Shown here in pieces: positions 1-10,265 of a DNA stretch of 64,000 bases. This DNA comes from Paenibacillus vietnamensis. GTDB lineage: Bacteria; Bacillota; Bacilli; Paenibacillales; Paenibacillaceae. Within the stretch, counting starts at the first letter, position 1; every line of letters begins with the position of its first letter. Under the pieces are notes generated by a model that worked only from the letters and a program-made list of their open reading frames with translations, was not told the DNA's origin and searched no databases. The position numbers were made by a program, and so were the translations under genes. The DNA is taken from contig NZ_JAHMHW010000001.1 in assembly GCF_020169515.1 (NCBI RefSeq), forward strand, positions 744,001 to 808,000, read 5' to 3'.

Positions 1-1
1 G

Positions 2-490
2 CCGCCGAATCAGGTGCTTATCGGACTTGCAATGTTTCTGACTTTTTTTATTATGGCACCGACGTTCTCGCAGGTTAACGAAGTTGCCCTGCAGCCGTAT
101 TTAAAGGGCGAAATTTCGCAAACCGTGGCGTTCGAGCAGGCTGCCGTCCCGATGAAGAAATTTATGTTTTCCCAGACGAGGGAAAAAGATTTGCTGCTGT
201 TTATGAACTATACGAAAACCGAGAAGCCTGAAAACTACGAGGATATTCCCTTGACGGTATTGATTCCCGCTTTTGCCATCAGCGAGCTGAAGACGGCATT
301 CCAAATGGGATTCATGATCTTTATACCGTTTCTGGTCATCGATATGATCGTAGCCAGCACCTTAATGGCGATGGGGATGATGATGCTGCCCCCCGTCATG
401 ATATCGCTGCCGTTCAAGCTATTATTGTTTGTGCTAGTCGACGGCTGGTATTTGATCGTCAAATCATTACTGCTAAGCTTCAACACGTGA
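2..490 (+). CDS. fliP: Flagellar biosynthesis protein FliP (5'-truncated by window edge)
   Basis: FliP forms the export gate of the flagellar type III secretion apparatus in the inner membrane, with FliQ and FliR. The frame is open from the window edge and reads [20 protein letters not shown], the strongly conserved FliP segment just before the periplasmic loop. About 162 residues are visible, so roughly the first third of the usual 220-250 residues lies outside. Three hydrophobic stretches are visible: one at the start, one before the MGMMMLPP turn and one near the C-terminus. It is first in the visible fla/che operon, 22 bp before fliQ. Identification is secure; the true start is not in view. 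Confidence 0.95.
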   Translation, partial: PPNQVLIGLAMFLTFFIMAPTFSQVNEVALQPYLKGEISQTVAFEQAAVPMKKFMFSQTREKDLLLFMNYTKTEKPENYEDIPLTVLIPAFAISELKTAFQMGFMIFIPFLVIDMIVASTLMAMGMMMLPPVMISLPFKLLLFVLVDGWYLIVKSLLLSFNT

Positions 491-512
491 AGACTGCCGG
501 GAGGAGAGGAAC

Positions 513-782
513 ATGAGTACGGACTTCATCATCGGGCTTGCCGGGGAGGCCGTCTTCGTAGTTTTGAAAGCCAGCGCGCCGATGCTTGCTCTTGCGTTGA
601 TCGTCGGTTTGATCGTCAGTATCTTTCAAGCGACAACACAAATTCAAGAGCAGACCTTAGCCTTTGTTCCCAAAATCGTAGCGGTATTCGTCTCTATCAT
701 TATTTTTGGTCCGTGGATTCTAAATACGATTATCGATTTCACTTACAATCTGCTGAATAATCTTCATCAATACATCGGTTAG
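513..782 (+). CDS. fliQ: Flagellar biosynthesis protein FliQ
   Basis: FliQ is a small export-gate subunit of the flagellar type III secretion system, assembling around FliP and FliR. The 89-residue length is typical, and the protein consists of two transmembrane helices (about residues 15-40 and 50-72) separated by the conserved QIQEQTLAFVPK loop. A GGAGAGG ribosome binding site precedes the ATG. It sits between fliP and fliR with short spacers, as in other Bacillota, and is probably cotranscribed with them. Confidence 0.95.
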   Translation: MSTDFIIGLAGEAVFVVLKASAPMLALALIVGLIVSIFQATTQIQEQTLAFVPKIVAVFVSIIIFGPWILNTIIDFTYNLLNNLHQYIG

Positions 783-793
783 GTTGTGATGGA

Positions 794-1585
794 ATGAATG
801 CGATCGTACAGGGGTTTCCTATTTTTTTGCTGATTTTTTGTCGAATAACTGCATTTTTCGTCGTCGCTCCTGTCTTTTCTTCGCGAGGCGTGCCGAATAC
901 ATTCAAAATCGGACTCGGATTTTTTATTTCATTAATTGTGTTTCTTACATACGGAATTAAGCAAACGATCGTGCCGGATGCCGGATATATACTCGTGCTG
1001 CTGCGTGAGCTGCTCGTCGGGGTGCTGATGGGTTATGCGGTCTACCTCTTTTTTACGGTCGTTCAAACCGCCGGAGCGTTCATGGATCTGCAGGTCGGCT
1101 TCGCGATGGCGAACATCGTCGATCCTCATACGGGAACCTCGGCGCCGCTGCTGGGAAATTTCAAGTACATGCTTCTGATCGTCGTTTTTCTGATGATGAA
1201 CGGTCATCATTATATGCTGAAAGGCTTAATGGACAGCTATGAATGGATGCCATTGTCGAATGAATTGTTCAGCAGGCTTATGAGCGGTAGCGTAACCGAT
1301 TATTTAACGAGACTTGTCGGGAATACCTTTCTCCTGTCCGTTCAGATTGCCGCACCGCTCGTCGTTGCGATGTTTCTTGCGGATGTGGGGCTAGGCTTTC
1401 TGACGAAAACGGCTCCGCAATTTAATGTATTCGTTATCGGCATACCGCTTAAACTGCTGATCGGCATTCTGCTGCTGATATTGCTAATGCCGGGTTTGGC
1501 GGGCATTTTCGACAAGCTGTTTGCCATCATGTTCGAATCGCTTGAGCAATTATTCGGAATCATTCAAGGGCCGCCTGAAGGATAA
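794..1585 (+). CDS. fliR: Flagellar biosynthesis protein FliR
   Basis: FliR is the third core subunit of the flagellar export gate. The 263 residues are mostly hydrophobic, with about six predicted membrane helices, and carry the conserved FliR features GVPNTFKIGLGF near residue 35 and DLQVGFAMANIVDP near residue 100. The gene starts 11 bp after fliQ and flhB follows 15 bp downstream. Length and order match the family. In a few bacteria FliR is fused to FlhB; here they are separate genes. Confidence 0.95.
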   Translation: MNAIVQGFPIFLLIFCRITAFFVVAPVFSSRGVPNTFKIGLGFFISLIVFLTYGIKQTIVPDAGYILVLLRELLVGVLMGYAVYLFFTVVQTAGAFMDLQVGFAMANIVDPHTGTSAPLLGNFKYMLLIVVFLMMNGHHYMLKGLMDSYEWMPLSNELFSRLMSGSVTDYLTRLVGNTFLLSVQIAAPLVVAMFLADVGLGFLTKTAPQFNVFVIGIPLKLLIGILLLILLMPGLAGIFDKLFAIMFESLEQLFGIIQGPPEG

Positions 1586-1600
1586 TGGGAGGATACGATC

Positions 1601-2695
1601 GTGCGCAAGTACAGCCTGAAGCTGGATCTCCAATTATTCAGTCAGGAGAAGACGGAGCAAGCGACTCCGAAGAAAAAGGCAGAGGCCAGAAAAAAAGGGC
1701 AAGTTGCAAGGTCGGCGGACCTTCCCGGTTCTTTCATCATGCTGTTTACGTTTATGAGCTTCATGATGCTTGGCGGCTTTTATAAGCAGCATATTCTGAT
1801 GCTATTCGGCAATCTGTTCGAGGACTGGCTTTTGATGGATTTGACGGCCGGAAATGTCATGACGCTTTTCAATGATGTGACGACCCAGCTTTTATTGATT
1901 TTGATGCCTATCTTTGCGATTGCGTTCGTTATCGGCATACTCGGGAATATCATTCAATTCGGTTTTCTGTTAACGGGCGAACCGCTCAAGATGCAGCTGA
2001 ACAAGCTGAATCCGATCAATGGCTTCAAGCAGATTTTTTCTGCAAGAACACTCGTCGAATTTTTGAAAAGCGTTTTGAAGCTGCTCATCATCGGTATTTT
2101 GGTCTTTATGGCCGTATCCAGGGAATGGGAAACGATTCTCGTGCTTGCAAGCCTGCCCATTCAGGACATCTTCAGCTTCACGGCGGGGCTGACTTTAAAG
2201 CTGGGGATCGAGACGGGGGCGGTGCTGACCGTTCTGGCTCTAGCCGATTATTTCTATCAGAGATACGAGCACGGCAAGAGCCTCCGGATGTCCAAGCAGG
2301 ACATAAAAGACGAATATAAGAAATCGGAAGGCGATCCGCTTATAAAAGGCAAAATCCGCGAACGGCAGCGGAGAATGGCGCTCGCCAGGATGATGCAGGA
2401 GGTTCCTAAAGCGGATGTGATCATTACGAACCCGACCCACTTTGCCGTCGCCCTTCAATACGACGCATCGAAAATGGAAGCTCCCAAAATCATCGCCAAA
2501 GGCATGGACCATATCGCGCTGAAAATCAGGGAGGTAGCCAAAGAAAGCGGCGTCGCGATGATGGAAAACAAGCCGCTGGCCAGAGCGCTGTACGAGAGAG
2601 CGGAAATCGGGGACGTCATTCCGCCGGACCTATTCCAGGCTGTAGCCGAGGTGCTCGCCTATGTCTATAAAATGAAAGACCGCGTAAAGTCTTAA
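1601..2695 (+). CDS. flhB: Flagellar export switch protein FlhB
   Basis: FlhB is the substrate-specificity switch of flagellar export, changing secretion from rod/hook to filament proteins. The 364 residues include an N-terminal basic stretch with EKTEQATPKKKAEARKKGQV, four membrane helices and a cytoplasmic C-domain. The self-cleavage motif NPTH is present near residue 277, so autocleavage should occur. Translation most likely begins at a GTG after GGGAGG. It lies between fliR and flhA, 25 bp before flhA. Confidence 0.96.
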   Translation: MRKYSLKLDLQLFSQEKTEQATPKKKAEARKKGQVARSADLPGSFIMLFTFMSFMMLGGFYKQHILMLFGNLFEDWLLMDLTAGNVMTLFNDVTTQLLLILMPIFAIAFVIGILGNIIQFGFLLTGEPLKMQLNKLNPINGFKQIFSARTLVEFLKSVLKLLIIGILVFMAVSREWETILVLASLPIQDIFSFTAGLTLKLGIETGAVLTVLALADYFYQRYEHGKSLRMSKQDIKDEYKKSEGDPLIKGKIRERQRRMALARMMQEVPKADVIITNPTHFAVALQYDASKMEAPKIIAKGMDHIALKIREVAKESGVAMMENKPLARALYERAEIGDVIPPDLFQAVAEVLAYVYKMKDRVKS

Positions 2696-2720
2696 ATATG
2701 GAACGGGGGGAGGCAGCGCC

Positions 2721-4751
2721 ATGAAGGCAAAAGATTTAATCATCCTGTTTGGCGTCATCGGCATCGTACTTATGATGATCATCCCGATCCCGGTATTATT
2801 GCTTGATGTGCTGATCATTCTTAATATTTCGGTTGCGTTAATGATCCTGCTCATTGCCATGAATACTCGGGAAGCGCTCGATTTCTCGATTTTTCCCGCC
2901 ATTTTGCTGATTACAACTCTATTTCGGCTTGCGCTTAACATTTCAACAACAAGAAATATTTTATCGCATGCGGAAGCTGGAGAGGTTGTTGCCACCTTCG
3001 GAAGCTGGGTAGGCGGAGGACAGATCGCAATCGGCTTTATCGTTTTCCTGATACTCGTCGTCGTTCAGTTTATCGTCATCACAAAGGGCTCGGAGCGCGT
3101 GGCCGAGGTAGCGGCGAGATTTACGCTCGACGCGATGCCGGGCAAGCAAATGAGCATCGATGCCGATCTTAACGCGGGACTTATCAACGAACAGCAGGCA
3201 AAGGAACGCCGCTCCAAAATCGAGCGTGAGGCCGATTTTTACGGAGCGATGGACGGTGCCAGCAAATTTGTAAAAGGTGACGCAATCGCATCGATCATTA
3301 TTTTGGTCATTAACCTGATCGGCGGATTTATTATCGGGATGACGGTTCACGAGCTTAGCTTTGCCGAATCGCTATCAACGTTCTCGATCCTTACGATCGG
3401 GGACGGCCTTGTCAGCCAAATTCCCGCCTTGCTTATTTCTACGGCAGCCGGCCTGATCGTGACGAGAGCGGCATCCGACGGCAATTTGGCCGAGGACGTG
3501 ACGAATCAGCTGTTCAAATATCCGAAGCTGTTGTTTGTCGCAGCCGGAACAATCGGCTTGCTCGGATTAACGCCGATCGGCATTTTGAGAACCTGGCCTT
3601 TCGCCATTATGCTAGCCGCAGGCGGCTGGTTCATGCAGAAGGCGATCGCGAAGCGGCAGGAGCAGGAGGAGATGCTTGTCGAGGAGCAGCAAATCGAGGA
3701 GGTGCGCAGCCCCGAAAGCGTCATAAGCCTGCTGCAGGTGGATCCGATCGAATTCGAATTCGGATACGGCCTGATTCCGCTGGCGGATACTCAGCAGGGC
3801 GGCGATCTGCTGGACCGGATCATCATGATACGCAGACAATGCGCGCTTGAGCTTGGGCTCGTCGTACCGGTCATACGTATCCGGGATAACATTCAGCTGA
3901 AGCCCAATGAATATGTCATCAAAATTAAAGGCAATACGGTCGCCCGCGGCGATTTGCTGCTCAACCACTACCTTGCGATGAGTCCCGGTTTTGAGGACGA
4001 TTCGGTCATCGGCATCGAAACGACCGAGCCGGCGTTTGGCCTGCCGGCCATTTGGATCGACGAGCAGATGAAGGAGCGTGCCGAGCTTTCGGGTTATACC
4101 GTTGTTGATCCGCCGTCCGTCGTAGCGACCCATTTGACCGAAATTATTAAACGTCACGCACATGAGCTGATCGGTCGCCAGGAAGCGAAAATGCTGGTTG
4201 AGAACGTCAAGGAATCTTATCCGGCGCTAATCGATGAGCTTATACCTTCCATTCTGACGGTCGGAGACGTTCAAAAGGTGCTGGCGAAGCTGCTAAAGGA
4301 AAAGGTGTCCATCAGGGATCTGGTGACGATTTTCGAAGCGCTTGCCGATCACGGCGGCTATACGAAGGATACCGATGTACTGACGGAATACGTGCGCCAA
4401 TCATTGTCCAGACAAATTACACAAATGTTCTCGCCCGGCGGAGATACGCTTCGCGTCATTACCGTAGGTCCTCAGCTGGAGAAAAAAATTGCCGAATCCG
4501 TTCAGCAATCCGAGCAAGGCAGCTACATCGCTTTGGATCCCGTCTCAACTCAGCAAATCTATCAGAAGCTTAACGAGCAAGTGAGCCGGCAAATCCAATC
4601 CGGTCAGCAGCCTGTCGTCCTGGCTTCGCCAACGATCCGGATGTACCTGAGGCAAATAGTCGAACGGACGATGCAGGACATTCCCGTCCTTTCTTACAGT
4701 GAGCTCGAGCCTAACATTGAAGTTCAAAGCGTCGGGGTGGTGAACTTATGA
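2721..4751 (+). CDS. flhA: Flagellar export gate protein FlhA
   Basis: FlhA is the large export-gate component that forms the cytoplasmic ring receiving chaperone-substrate complexes and couples export to the proton motive force. The 676 residues match the family length. The N-terminal half has about eight membrane helices with the conserved cytoplasmic loop AARFTLDAMPGKQMSIDAD; the C-terminal half is the soluble docking domain. A GGGGGAGG ribosome binding site precedes the ATG. The last four bases overlap the flhF start (ATGA), suggesting translational coupling. Confidence 0.97.
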   Translation: MKAKDLIILFGVIGIVLMMIIPIPVLLLDVLIILNISVALMILLIAMNTREALDFSIFPAILLITTLFRLALNISTTRNILSHAEAGEVVATFGSWVGGGQIAIGFIVFLILVVVQFIVITKGSERVAEVAARFTLDAMPGKQMSIDADLNAGLINEQQAKERRSKIEREADFYGAMDGASKFVKGDAIASIIILVINLIGGFIIGMTVHELSFAESLSTFSILTIGDGLVSQIPALLISTAAGLIVTRAASDGNLAEDVTNQLFKYPKLLFVAAGTIGLLGLTPIGILRTWPFAIMLAAGGWFMQKAIAKRQEQEEMLVEEQQIEEVRSPESVISLLQVDPIEFEFGYGLIPLADTQQGGDLLDRIIMIRRQCALELGLVVPVIRIRDNIQLKPNEYVIKIKGNTVARGDLLLNHYLAMSPGFEDDSVIGIETTEPAFGLPAIWIDEQMKERAELSGYTVVDPPSVVATHLTEIIKRHAHELIGRQEAKMLVENVKESYPALIDELIPSILTVGDVQKVLAKLLKEKVSIRDLVTIFEALADHGGYTKDTDVLTEYVRQSLSRQITQMFSPGGDTLRVITVGPQLEKKIAESVQQSEQGSYIALDPVSTQQIYQKLNEQVSRQIQSGQQPVVLASPTIRMYLRQIVERTMQDIPVLSYSELEPNIEVQSVGVVNL

Positions 4752-5959
4752 GAGTCAAACGGTATGTTGTAAATGCTCTGCCGGAAGCCGTTTCCATGAT
4801 CAAAAACGAGCTGGGCAAAGATGCGGTTATTTTAAATACGAAGGAAATAAAAGTCGGCGGCTTTATGGGGATGTTCCGGAAAAAAAAGATGGAGGTCATC
4901 GCCGCCATCGAATCGAACCCGTCTAAACCGGCGGCAAAGCAGCTTCCTCAGCAGCAGCCCCACGCGCCGCGCATGAATGCGGCTATCGAACAGCTTATCC
5001 AAGGTGCGCAAATGGCATCTACAGCCGTATTGGAGGCGCCGGAGACGGATAAACAGCCTCCGAAGAAAGAAGCGCTGGAGCGGGAGCAATATATTATTGA
5101 TGAAATTCGCGACTTGAGGCAAATGATGGTCAGGATGGCGTCCGGCAGCAGCGCGGAAGCCGCAATGACGGAAGCTCTCGGCGACCTGAAACGTCGGCTT
5201 GAGGAGCAGGAAATGGATGTTCAGTGGCGGGAGCGTCTCATCCAAACGATTCTGGACAAGCAGATGGAGGGAAAAACCGAGTTTACGCGGGAGCAGGTTT
5301 GGGAGCTCGCATCCGAACAGATCGGAATCTGGCTGCAACCGTTCGCTGGCCATGGAATAAGCACTGAGGCCCGTGTCGTCCATTTTGTCGGACCGACAGG
5401 CGTCGGCAAAACGACGACGATCGCGAAACTGGCAGCGGAACAAACGATCAAGCAGGGACGCAAGGTCGGTTTTATAACATCGGATACGTACCGGATCGCG
5501 GCGGTCGATCAGCTTCGTACCTATGCAAACATTCTAAACGTGCCGCTGGAAGTCGTATTCTCGCCTATGGATTTGCCTAAAGCCTTCGGCCAGCTAACCG
5601 GATGCGAGCTGATTTATATGGACACGGCGGGCAGAAATTTCCGGAGCGAGCTTCATGTGTCTGAGGTTAACAGCCTGCTGCAGTCGAACGAGCCGAGCGA
5701 AACGGTGCTGGTGCTCAGCATGACGGGGAAGACAAAAGACATGGCGGACGTAGCTGAACATTTCCGCAAATATGGCGTAAGCAAGGTGTTGTTCACCAAG
5801 CTGGACGAAACGTCCGTTTACGGCGCAATTTTTAATCTGGTCATGTGTTATGAGCTCTATCCCACTTACTTGGCAAGCGGCCAAACTGTGCCGGACGATA
5901 TCGATCTTTTCGATATCGATACCTATATCCAGCTTTTGTTAGGGAGTAAGAGCCGATGA
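4748..5959 (+). CDS. flhF: Flagellar GTPase FlhF (SRP family)
   Basis: FlhF is an SRP-type GTPase that controls the number and placement of flagella together with FlhG. The 403 residues show the typical short N-terminal segment (MRVKRYVVNALPEA), a variable linker with coiled-coil character (about residues 90-180) and a C-terminal NG domain. GTPase motifs are intact: GPTGVGKTTT near residue 215, DTYRIAAVDQLRTYA, DTAGRN and TKLDE. It overlaps flhA upstream and flhG downstream by four bases each, so the three are tightly coupled. Confidence 0.96.
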   Translation: MRVKRYVVNALPEAVSMIKNELGKDAVILNTKEIKVGGFMGMFRKKKMEVIAAIESNPSKPAAKQLPQQQPHAPRMNAAIEQLIQGAQMASTAVLEAPETDKQPPKKEALEREQYIIDEIRDLRQMMVRMASGSSAEAAMTEALGDLKRRLEEQEMDVQWRERLIQTILDKQMEGKTEFTREQVWELASEQIGIWLQPFAGHGISTEARVVHFVGPTGVGKTTTIAKLAAEQTIKQGRKVGFITSDTYRIAAVDQLRTYANILNVPLEVVFSPMDLPKAFGQLTGCELIYMDTAGRNFRSELHVSEVNSLLQSNEPSETVLVLSMTGKTKDMADVAEHFRKYGVSKVLFTKLDETSVYGAIFNLVMCYELYPTYLASGQTVPDDIDLFDIDTYIQLLLGSKSR

Positions 5960-6828
5960 ACGATCAAGCGGAAGCATTACGCCACCTAATGAAACAAAAG
6001 GAGCTGCATGAAGAAGGCCGGACGACGAGGATCGTAACGGTAACGAGCGGCAAAGGCGGGGTCGGGAAATCGAATTTCAGCTTGAATTTTGCGCTGACGC
6101 TTCAGAGGATGGGCCAAAAGGTGCTCGTGTTCGATGCCGACATCGGCATGGCGAATATAGATGTGCTGATGGGGATTACGTCCCCCTATAATTTGTATCA
6201 TTTGCTCAAACAGGAAAGGACGATCTGGGAAATCGTCCAGGAAGGACCGGAGGGGCTTCATTTTATCGCCGGCGGTTCGGGGTTTAAGGATCTGCTTGAT
6301 CTCAGCTCTGAGCAATTGAACGGCTTCGAGAGGGAAATCGGCAAGCTCCACGGGGTGTACGACATTATCTTGTTTGACACGGGGGCCGGACTGTCTAAAG
6401 AAACGGTTAAATTTATAACGGCAGCGCAAGAGACGATCGTGGTCACGACGCCGGAGCCGACTTCGATTACGGACGCCTATGCGCTGATCAAAATGGTCAA
6501 AGGAATGAATCACGACGTTCGGTTCAAGCTCATCGTGAACCGGGCTGCCGACCCGCGCGAAGGAAAGCAGACCGCCGATAAGATCAGCCTGGTTGCGGAG
6601 AGGTTTTTGCAGTCTAAGCTGCCTTCCTTAGGCATTTTGCCGGATGATCCCTTCGTCTCCAAAGCGGTGAAGCGTCAAATTCCATTTTCGGTTGCTTATC
6701 CTGGAAGCGAAGCTTCGGTAGCTCTGGAGAGGATTGCCAAGCAGTTTCTCGATTTGCCGCAAACCCAGCCGCAGACACTCGGCGGCGTTAAAGGTTTTTT
6801 AAACAAAATGTTCAGGCTTTCGAGATAA
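5956..6828 (+). CDS. flhG: MinD-like ATPase FlhG, regulator of flagellar number
   Basis: FlhG (YlxH/FleN) is a ParA/MinD-type ATPase that acts on FlhF and on assembly of the flagellar C-ring. The 290-residue protein has the deviant Walker A motif SGKGGVGKSN near residue 32, the switch motif FDADIGMANIDVLMG and a Walker B-like DIILFDTGAGL. The usual N-terminal activator stretch that stimulates FlhF GTPase (DQAE.L) is visible. It overlaps flhF by four bases. The alternative reading, a plasmid-type ParA, is excluded by context. Confidence 0.94.
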   Translation: MNDQAEALRHLMKQKELHEEGRTTRIVTVTSGKGGVGKSNFSLNFALTLQRMGQKVLVFDADIGMANIDVLMGITSPYNLYHLLKQERTIWEIVQEGPEGLHFIAGGSGFKDLLDLSSEQLNGFEREIGKLHGVYDIILFDTGAGLSKETVKFITAAQETIVVTTPEPTSITDAYALIKMVKGMNHDVRFKLIVNRAADPREGKQTADKISLVAERFLQSKLPSLGILPDDPFVSKAVKRQIPFSVAYPGSEASVALERIAKQFLDLPQTQPQTLGGVKGFLNKMFRLSR

Positions 6829-6855
6829 TCCTTGGATTTAAGAGGAGGGAGAACG

Positions 6856-8112
6856 ATGGCTCCTTATCGGGTGCTCGTTGTCGATGATTCCCCGTTTATG
6901 AGGAAAATCATAAGTGATTTGATCGTGCGGGATCCGATTTTCACAATTGTTGCGACGGCATCTAACGGCCGGGAGGCTGTAGAGGCGGTCAGGGACTGCA
7001 AGCCCGATGCGGTTACGATGGACCTGGAAATGCCGCTGATGAACGGCATCGAGGCGCTTCAAATCATTATGAAGGAATGTCCGGCGCCCGTCATCATGCT
7101 TTCCGGCATAAGCGAAGACAACACCAGAGAGACGATTAAAGCTTTGCAGTTCGGCGCTTTCGATTTCATCCGTAAGCCGTCCAGCGCTTTATCGAACGAT
7201 ATTTATCAAGTAGGCGAGGTGCTGCTTGAGAAGCTTCGGATCGCCGTCATGACGAAACGATATCAGCCGGTTATCGAAATGAAGGAAACGCTGCCGTTCG
7301 AGCCTTCGGCTAGTAAGGCTGTCAGGGACAAACAGTTGATCCTGCCGCCTGCGCCGCCCATACATACGACTTATCACGAAAGAAAAGACGAGCCGATTCA
7401 GGAAGCGGACGCAAGAGCGGCAAAGAAGCCGTCGCCAAAGCCGGTAGAGAAGAAGTTCGTGCAAGCTGCCGTGCCTGAAAGACGGGATTTTTCTGTTGCA
7501 GGCAAGAAAGGCAGCCTACCCGATTCCTCTTCGTCCTATAAGCATATCGTTGCAATCGGGACCTCAACGGGAGGGCCGCGAGCGCTGCACGAGGTCATTA
7601 CGTCACTGCCGGCAAATTTTCCTGCTCCCGTTCTGGTTGTCCAGCATATGCCTCCGAAATTTACGAAATCGCTGGCGCAGAGGCTGGATACGTTCAGCGG
7701 ACTGAAGGTTGTAGAAGCAGAGCATGGCTGCAGGGTTTCCGCCGGCGTCGTATACGTTGCGCCAGGAGGCTATCATATGGAGCTGGCAAAGGATCACTCC
7801 GGCTATTCGATCGTGCTGACGGAGGCACCGCCGCGAAATGGCCATCGCCCTTCGGTTGACGTCATGTTTGAGTCGTTAGTCCCGTTTGGCGAATTGCAAA
7901 GACATGCGGTCATCATGACCGGAATGGGCAGCGACGGCGCCAAAGGAATGAAGAAGCTTGTGGAATGCGGGGTCGATTCAACGATTGCCGAAGCCGAAGA
8001 AACGTGCGTCGTCTACGGCATGCCCCGGTCAGCTGTCGAAGCGGGCTGCGCGCATCAAATCGTTCCTCTGCAGCGCATTGGAGAGCAGCTGATCAAAGCC
8101 GTATCGCAATAA
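6856..8112 (+). CDS. cheB: Chemotaxis response regulator protein-glutamate methylesterase CheB
   Basis: CheB removes methyl groups from chemoreceptor glutamates (and deamidates glutamines) after phosphorylation by CheA, giving sensory adaptation. The 418 residues comprise a receiver domain (phospho-acceptor Asp near residue 56 in TMDLEMPLMNG), a low-complexity linker (about 130-230) and a methylesterase domain with the Ser-His-Asp triad near residues 237 (GTSTGGP), 264 (VQHMPP) and 360 (GMGSDGA). An in-frame upstream TTG exists, but the ATG preceded by GGAGGG is the credible start. The gene lies between flhG and cheA. Confidence 0.95.
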   Translation: MAPYRVLVVDDSPFMRKIISDLIVRDPIFTIVATASNGREAVEAVRDCKPDAVTMDLEMPLMNGIEALQIIMKECPAPVIMLSGISEDNTRETIKALQFGAFDFIRKPSSALSNDIYQVGEVLLEKLRIAVMTKRYQPVIEMKETLPFEPSASKAVRDKQLILPPAPPIHTTYHERKDEPIQEADARAAKKPSPKPVEKKFVQAAVPERRDFSVAGKKGSLPDSSSSYKHIVAIGTSTGGPRALHEVITSLPANFPAPVLVVQHMPPKFTKSLAQRLDTFSGLKVVEAEHGCRVSAGVVYVAPGGYHMELAKDHSGYSIVLTEAPPRNGHRPSVDVMFESLVPFGELQRHAVIMTGMGSDGAKGMKKLVECGVDSTIAEAEETCVVYGMPRSAVEAGCAHQIVPLQRIGEQLIKAVSQ

Positions 8113-8167
8113 CAGCAGAGGCAAACGGGCCGTACAAGTTAACAATACTAACAGGAGGTGCTAGGAA

Positions 8168-10252
8168 ATGGATATGAATGCCTATCTGTCGATGTTTATC
8201 GACGAATCGAACGATCACCTGCAATCCTTGAATGAAAATTTGCTTCAGCTCGAGAACGAGCCCGAAGATCTTAGTATTGTTCAGTCCATTTTTCGATCCG
8301 CCCATACGCTGAAAGGGATGTCTGCGACGATGGGCTTTGAGGATCTGGCGGCGCTCACGCATGAGATGGAAAATGTGCTGGATCTCGTGCGGAACGGCAA
8401 GCTCATCATGGACAGCTTTATATTCGATACTCTGTTCAAAGGCTTGGATGCCTTGGAAGCGATGGTTCAGGATATCGTAGGCGGAGGGACGGGGAAAGCC
8501 GATGTTACGGCGATCGTTGCTTCCTTGCAGCAAATTTTGAAAAGCGACTATAGCCCGGCGAAGGCCGGTCAAGCCGATACGGCTGAGCCGGCTTCGGCAA
8601 CAGGAGCTGCAACAGATTCCGGCAGCGTACTGCTTGATGAATTTCAGGCTTCGATTTTGCTCCAATCGATTGAGGCCGGTGTTCAGGCTTACCATATAAA
8701 AGTAACCATTCGCGACAGCTGTCTTCTGAAAGCCGTACGCGCTTATATGGTATTTGAGGTGCTGGAGAAAAACGGCGAAGTTATTAAGTCCGATCCGTCC
8801 GTTCAGGATATCGAGCAGGACAAATTCGATTTTACGTTCTCCGTGTTCATCATTTCGGGCACCGCCCAAGAGGAGCTCCAAAATCAGATTTTAAACATTT
8901 CCGAAATCGAAGATGCCGCCGTAACCGCTTTGGATGAGGAATCGTTGTCCATGCTCAGCGCAGCGCCGGCCGCAGCGGCGGCCGAAGCCATCGAGGCGTC
9001 GGCTGCCGCAGTCGAACCGCCGGCCGATAAGCCGACTATTGTACCGGCGAAGGAAGCGGCACCTGCCAGAGCGCAAACGTCTCCGGCGCCGGCGGCGAAC
9101 GTATCTCGAACAATCCGCGTCGATATCGACCGGCTGGATACGCTCATGAATCTGTTCAGTGAGCTGCTTATCGACCGCGTCAGGCTCGAGCAGCTTTCCA
9201 GCGAGATCAAGCGTACGGATTTAACCGAGACGGTAGAGCATATGGCCCGGGTCAGCTCGGACCTGCAAAGCATCGTTCTGAAGCTGAGGATGGTTCCCGT
9301 CGATTCGGTTTTCAACCGGTTTCCTCGGATGATTCGCGATCTGGCCAAATCCTTGGATAAGAAAATCGATCTGGTTATTACGGGTGCGGATACGGAGCTT
9401 GACCGGACAGTCATCGACGAGATCGGCGACCCGCTTGTGCATCTTCTCCGCAATTCCGTCGATCACGGTCTGGAAACGGTAGAGGAGAGAATCGCAGCCG
9501 GCAAGCCGGAGGTTGGAACAATTTATTTGAGAGCGTACCACAGCGGCAATCATGTCTTCATCGAGGTGGAGGAGGACGGACGCGGCATCAATCAGGAAAA
9601 GGTGCTGAAAACGGCTATCAAAAACGGCGTCGTTACGGAAGAGCAGGCAAAACAGCTCACCTCCGACGAAATCAATCATCTGATTTTTGCGCCGGGCTTC
9701 AGCACGGCGGACAAAATTTCCGATATATCCGGACGCGGTGTCGGGCTGGATGTTGTCAAATCGAAAATCACATCCTTGGGCGGAAACGTGACGCTGGAAT
9801 CCGCATTCGGCAAAGGAAGCAAGTTTTCGGTCCAGCTGCCGCTCACCTTGTCCATTATTTCCGCCATGTTGATCAAGCTAGGTTCGGAAAAATATGCAAT
9901 TCCGCTATCATCTATCGTCGAGACCGGCATTATCCGAAAGGAACAAATCAAAAACATACACGGCAACCGCATGATCGAATTCCGCAGCTCGATTATCCCG
10001 CTCGTCTCGTTAAGCAAGGTGCTGGAATCACCGGACTTTAATGATGAAGAGGAAGACGAAACGGAAATCGTCGTCGTGCGGAAGGGCGAGAAATGGGCTG
10101 CCGTCACGGTCGACGAGTTTATCGGCCAAAGCGAGATTGTCCTGAAATCACTCGGAAAGTATTTAACGAATATCGAAGCGATTTCCGGAGCCACCATTCT
10201 CGGCGACGGTTACGTGGCGCTTATTATTGATCCGAATGCTTTGATCAAATAG
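8168..10252 (+). CDS. cheA: Chemotaxis sensor histidine kinase CheA
   Basis: CheA is the central chemotaxis kinase. It autophosphorylates in response to receptor state and passes phosphate to CheY and CheB. The 694 residues show an HPt domain with His46 in SAHTLKG, a P2 response-regulator docking region (about 160-260), an Ala/Pro-rich linker (about 265-310), the dimerization helices, an ATPase domain with HLLRNSVDHG and GRGVGLDVVKSKI, and a C-terminal CheW-like domain. An AGGAGG site precedes the ATG. cheW follows 13 bp downstream. Confidence 0.97.
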   Translation: MDMNAYLSMFIDESNDHLQSLNENLLQLENEPEDLSIVQSIFRSAHTLKGMSATMGFEDLAALTHEMENVLDLVRNGKLIMDSFIFDTLFKGLDALEAMVQDIVGGGTGKADVTAIVASLQQILKSDYSPAKAGQADTAEPASATGAATDSGSVLLDEFQASILLQSIEAGVQAYHIKVTIRDSCLLKAVRAYMVFEVLEKNGEVIKSDPSVQDIEQDKFDFTFSVFIISGTAQEELQNQILNISEIEDAAVTALDEESLSMLSAAPAAAAAEAIEASAAAVEPPADKPTIVPAKEAAPARAQTSPAPAANVSRTIRVDIDRLDTLMNLFSELLIDRVRLEQLSSEIKRTDLTETVEHMARVSSDLQSIVLKLRMVPVDSVFNRFPRMIRDLAKSLDKKIDLVITGADTELDRTVIDEIGDPLVHLLRNSVDHGLETVEERIAAGKPEVGTIYLRAYHSGNHVFIEVEEDGRGINQEKVLKTAIKNGVVTEEQAKQLTSDEINHLIFAPGFSTADKISDISGRGVGLDVVKSKITSLGGNVTLESAFGKGSKFSVQLPLTLSIISAMLIKLGSEKYAIPLSSIVETGIIRKEQIKNIHGNRMIEFRSSIIPLVSLSKVLESPDFNDEEEDETEIVVVRKGEKWAAVTVDEFIGQSEIVLKSLGKYLTNIEAISGATILGDGYVALIIDPNALIK

Positions 10253-10265
10253 GGAGGTTTTCACG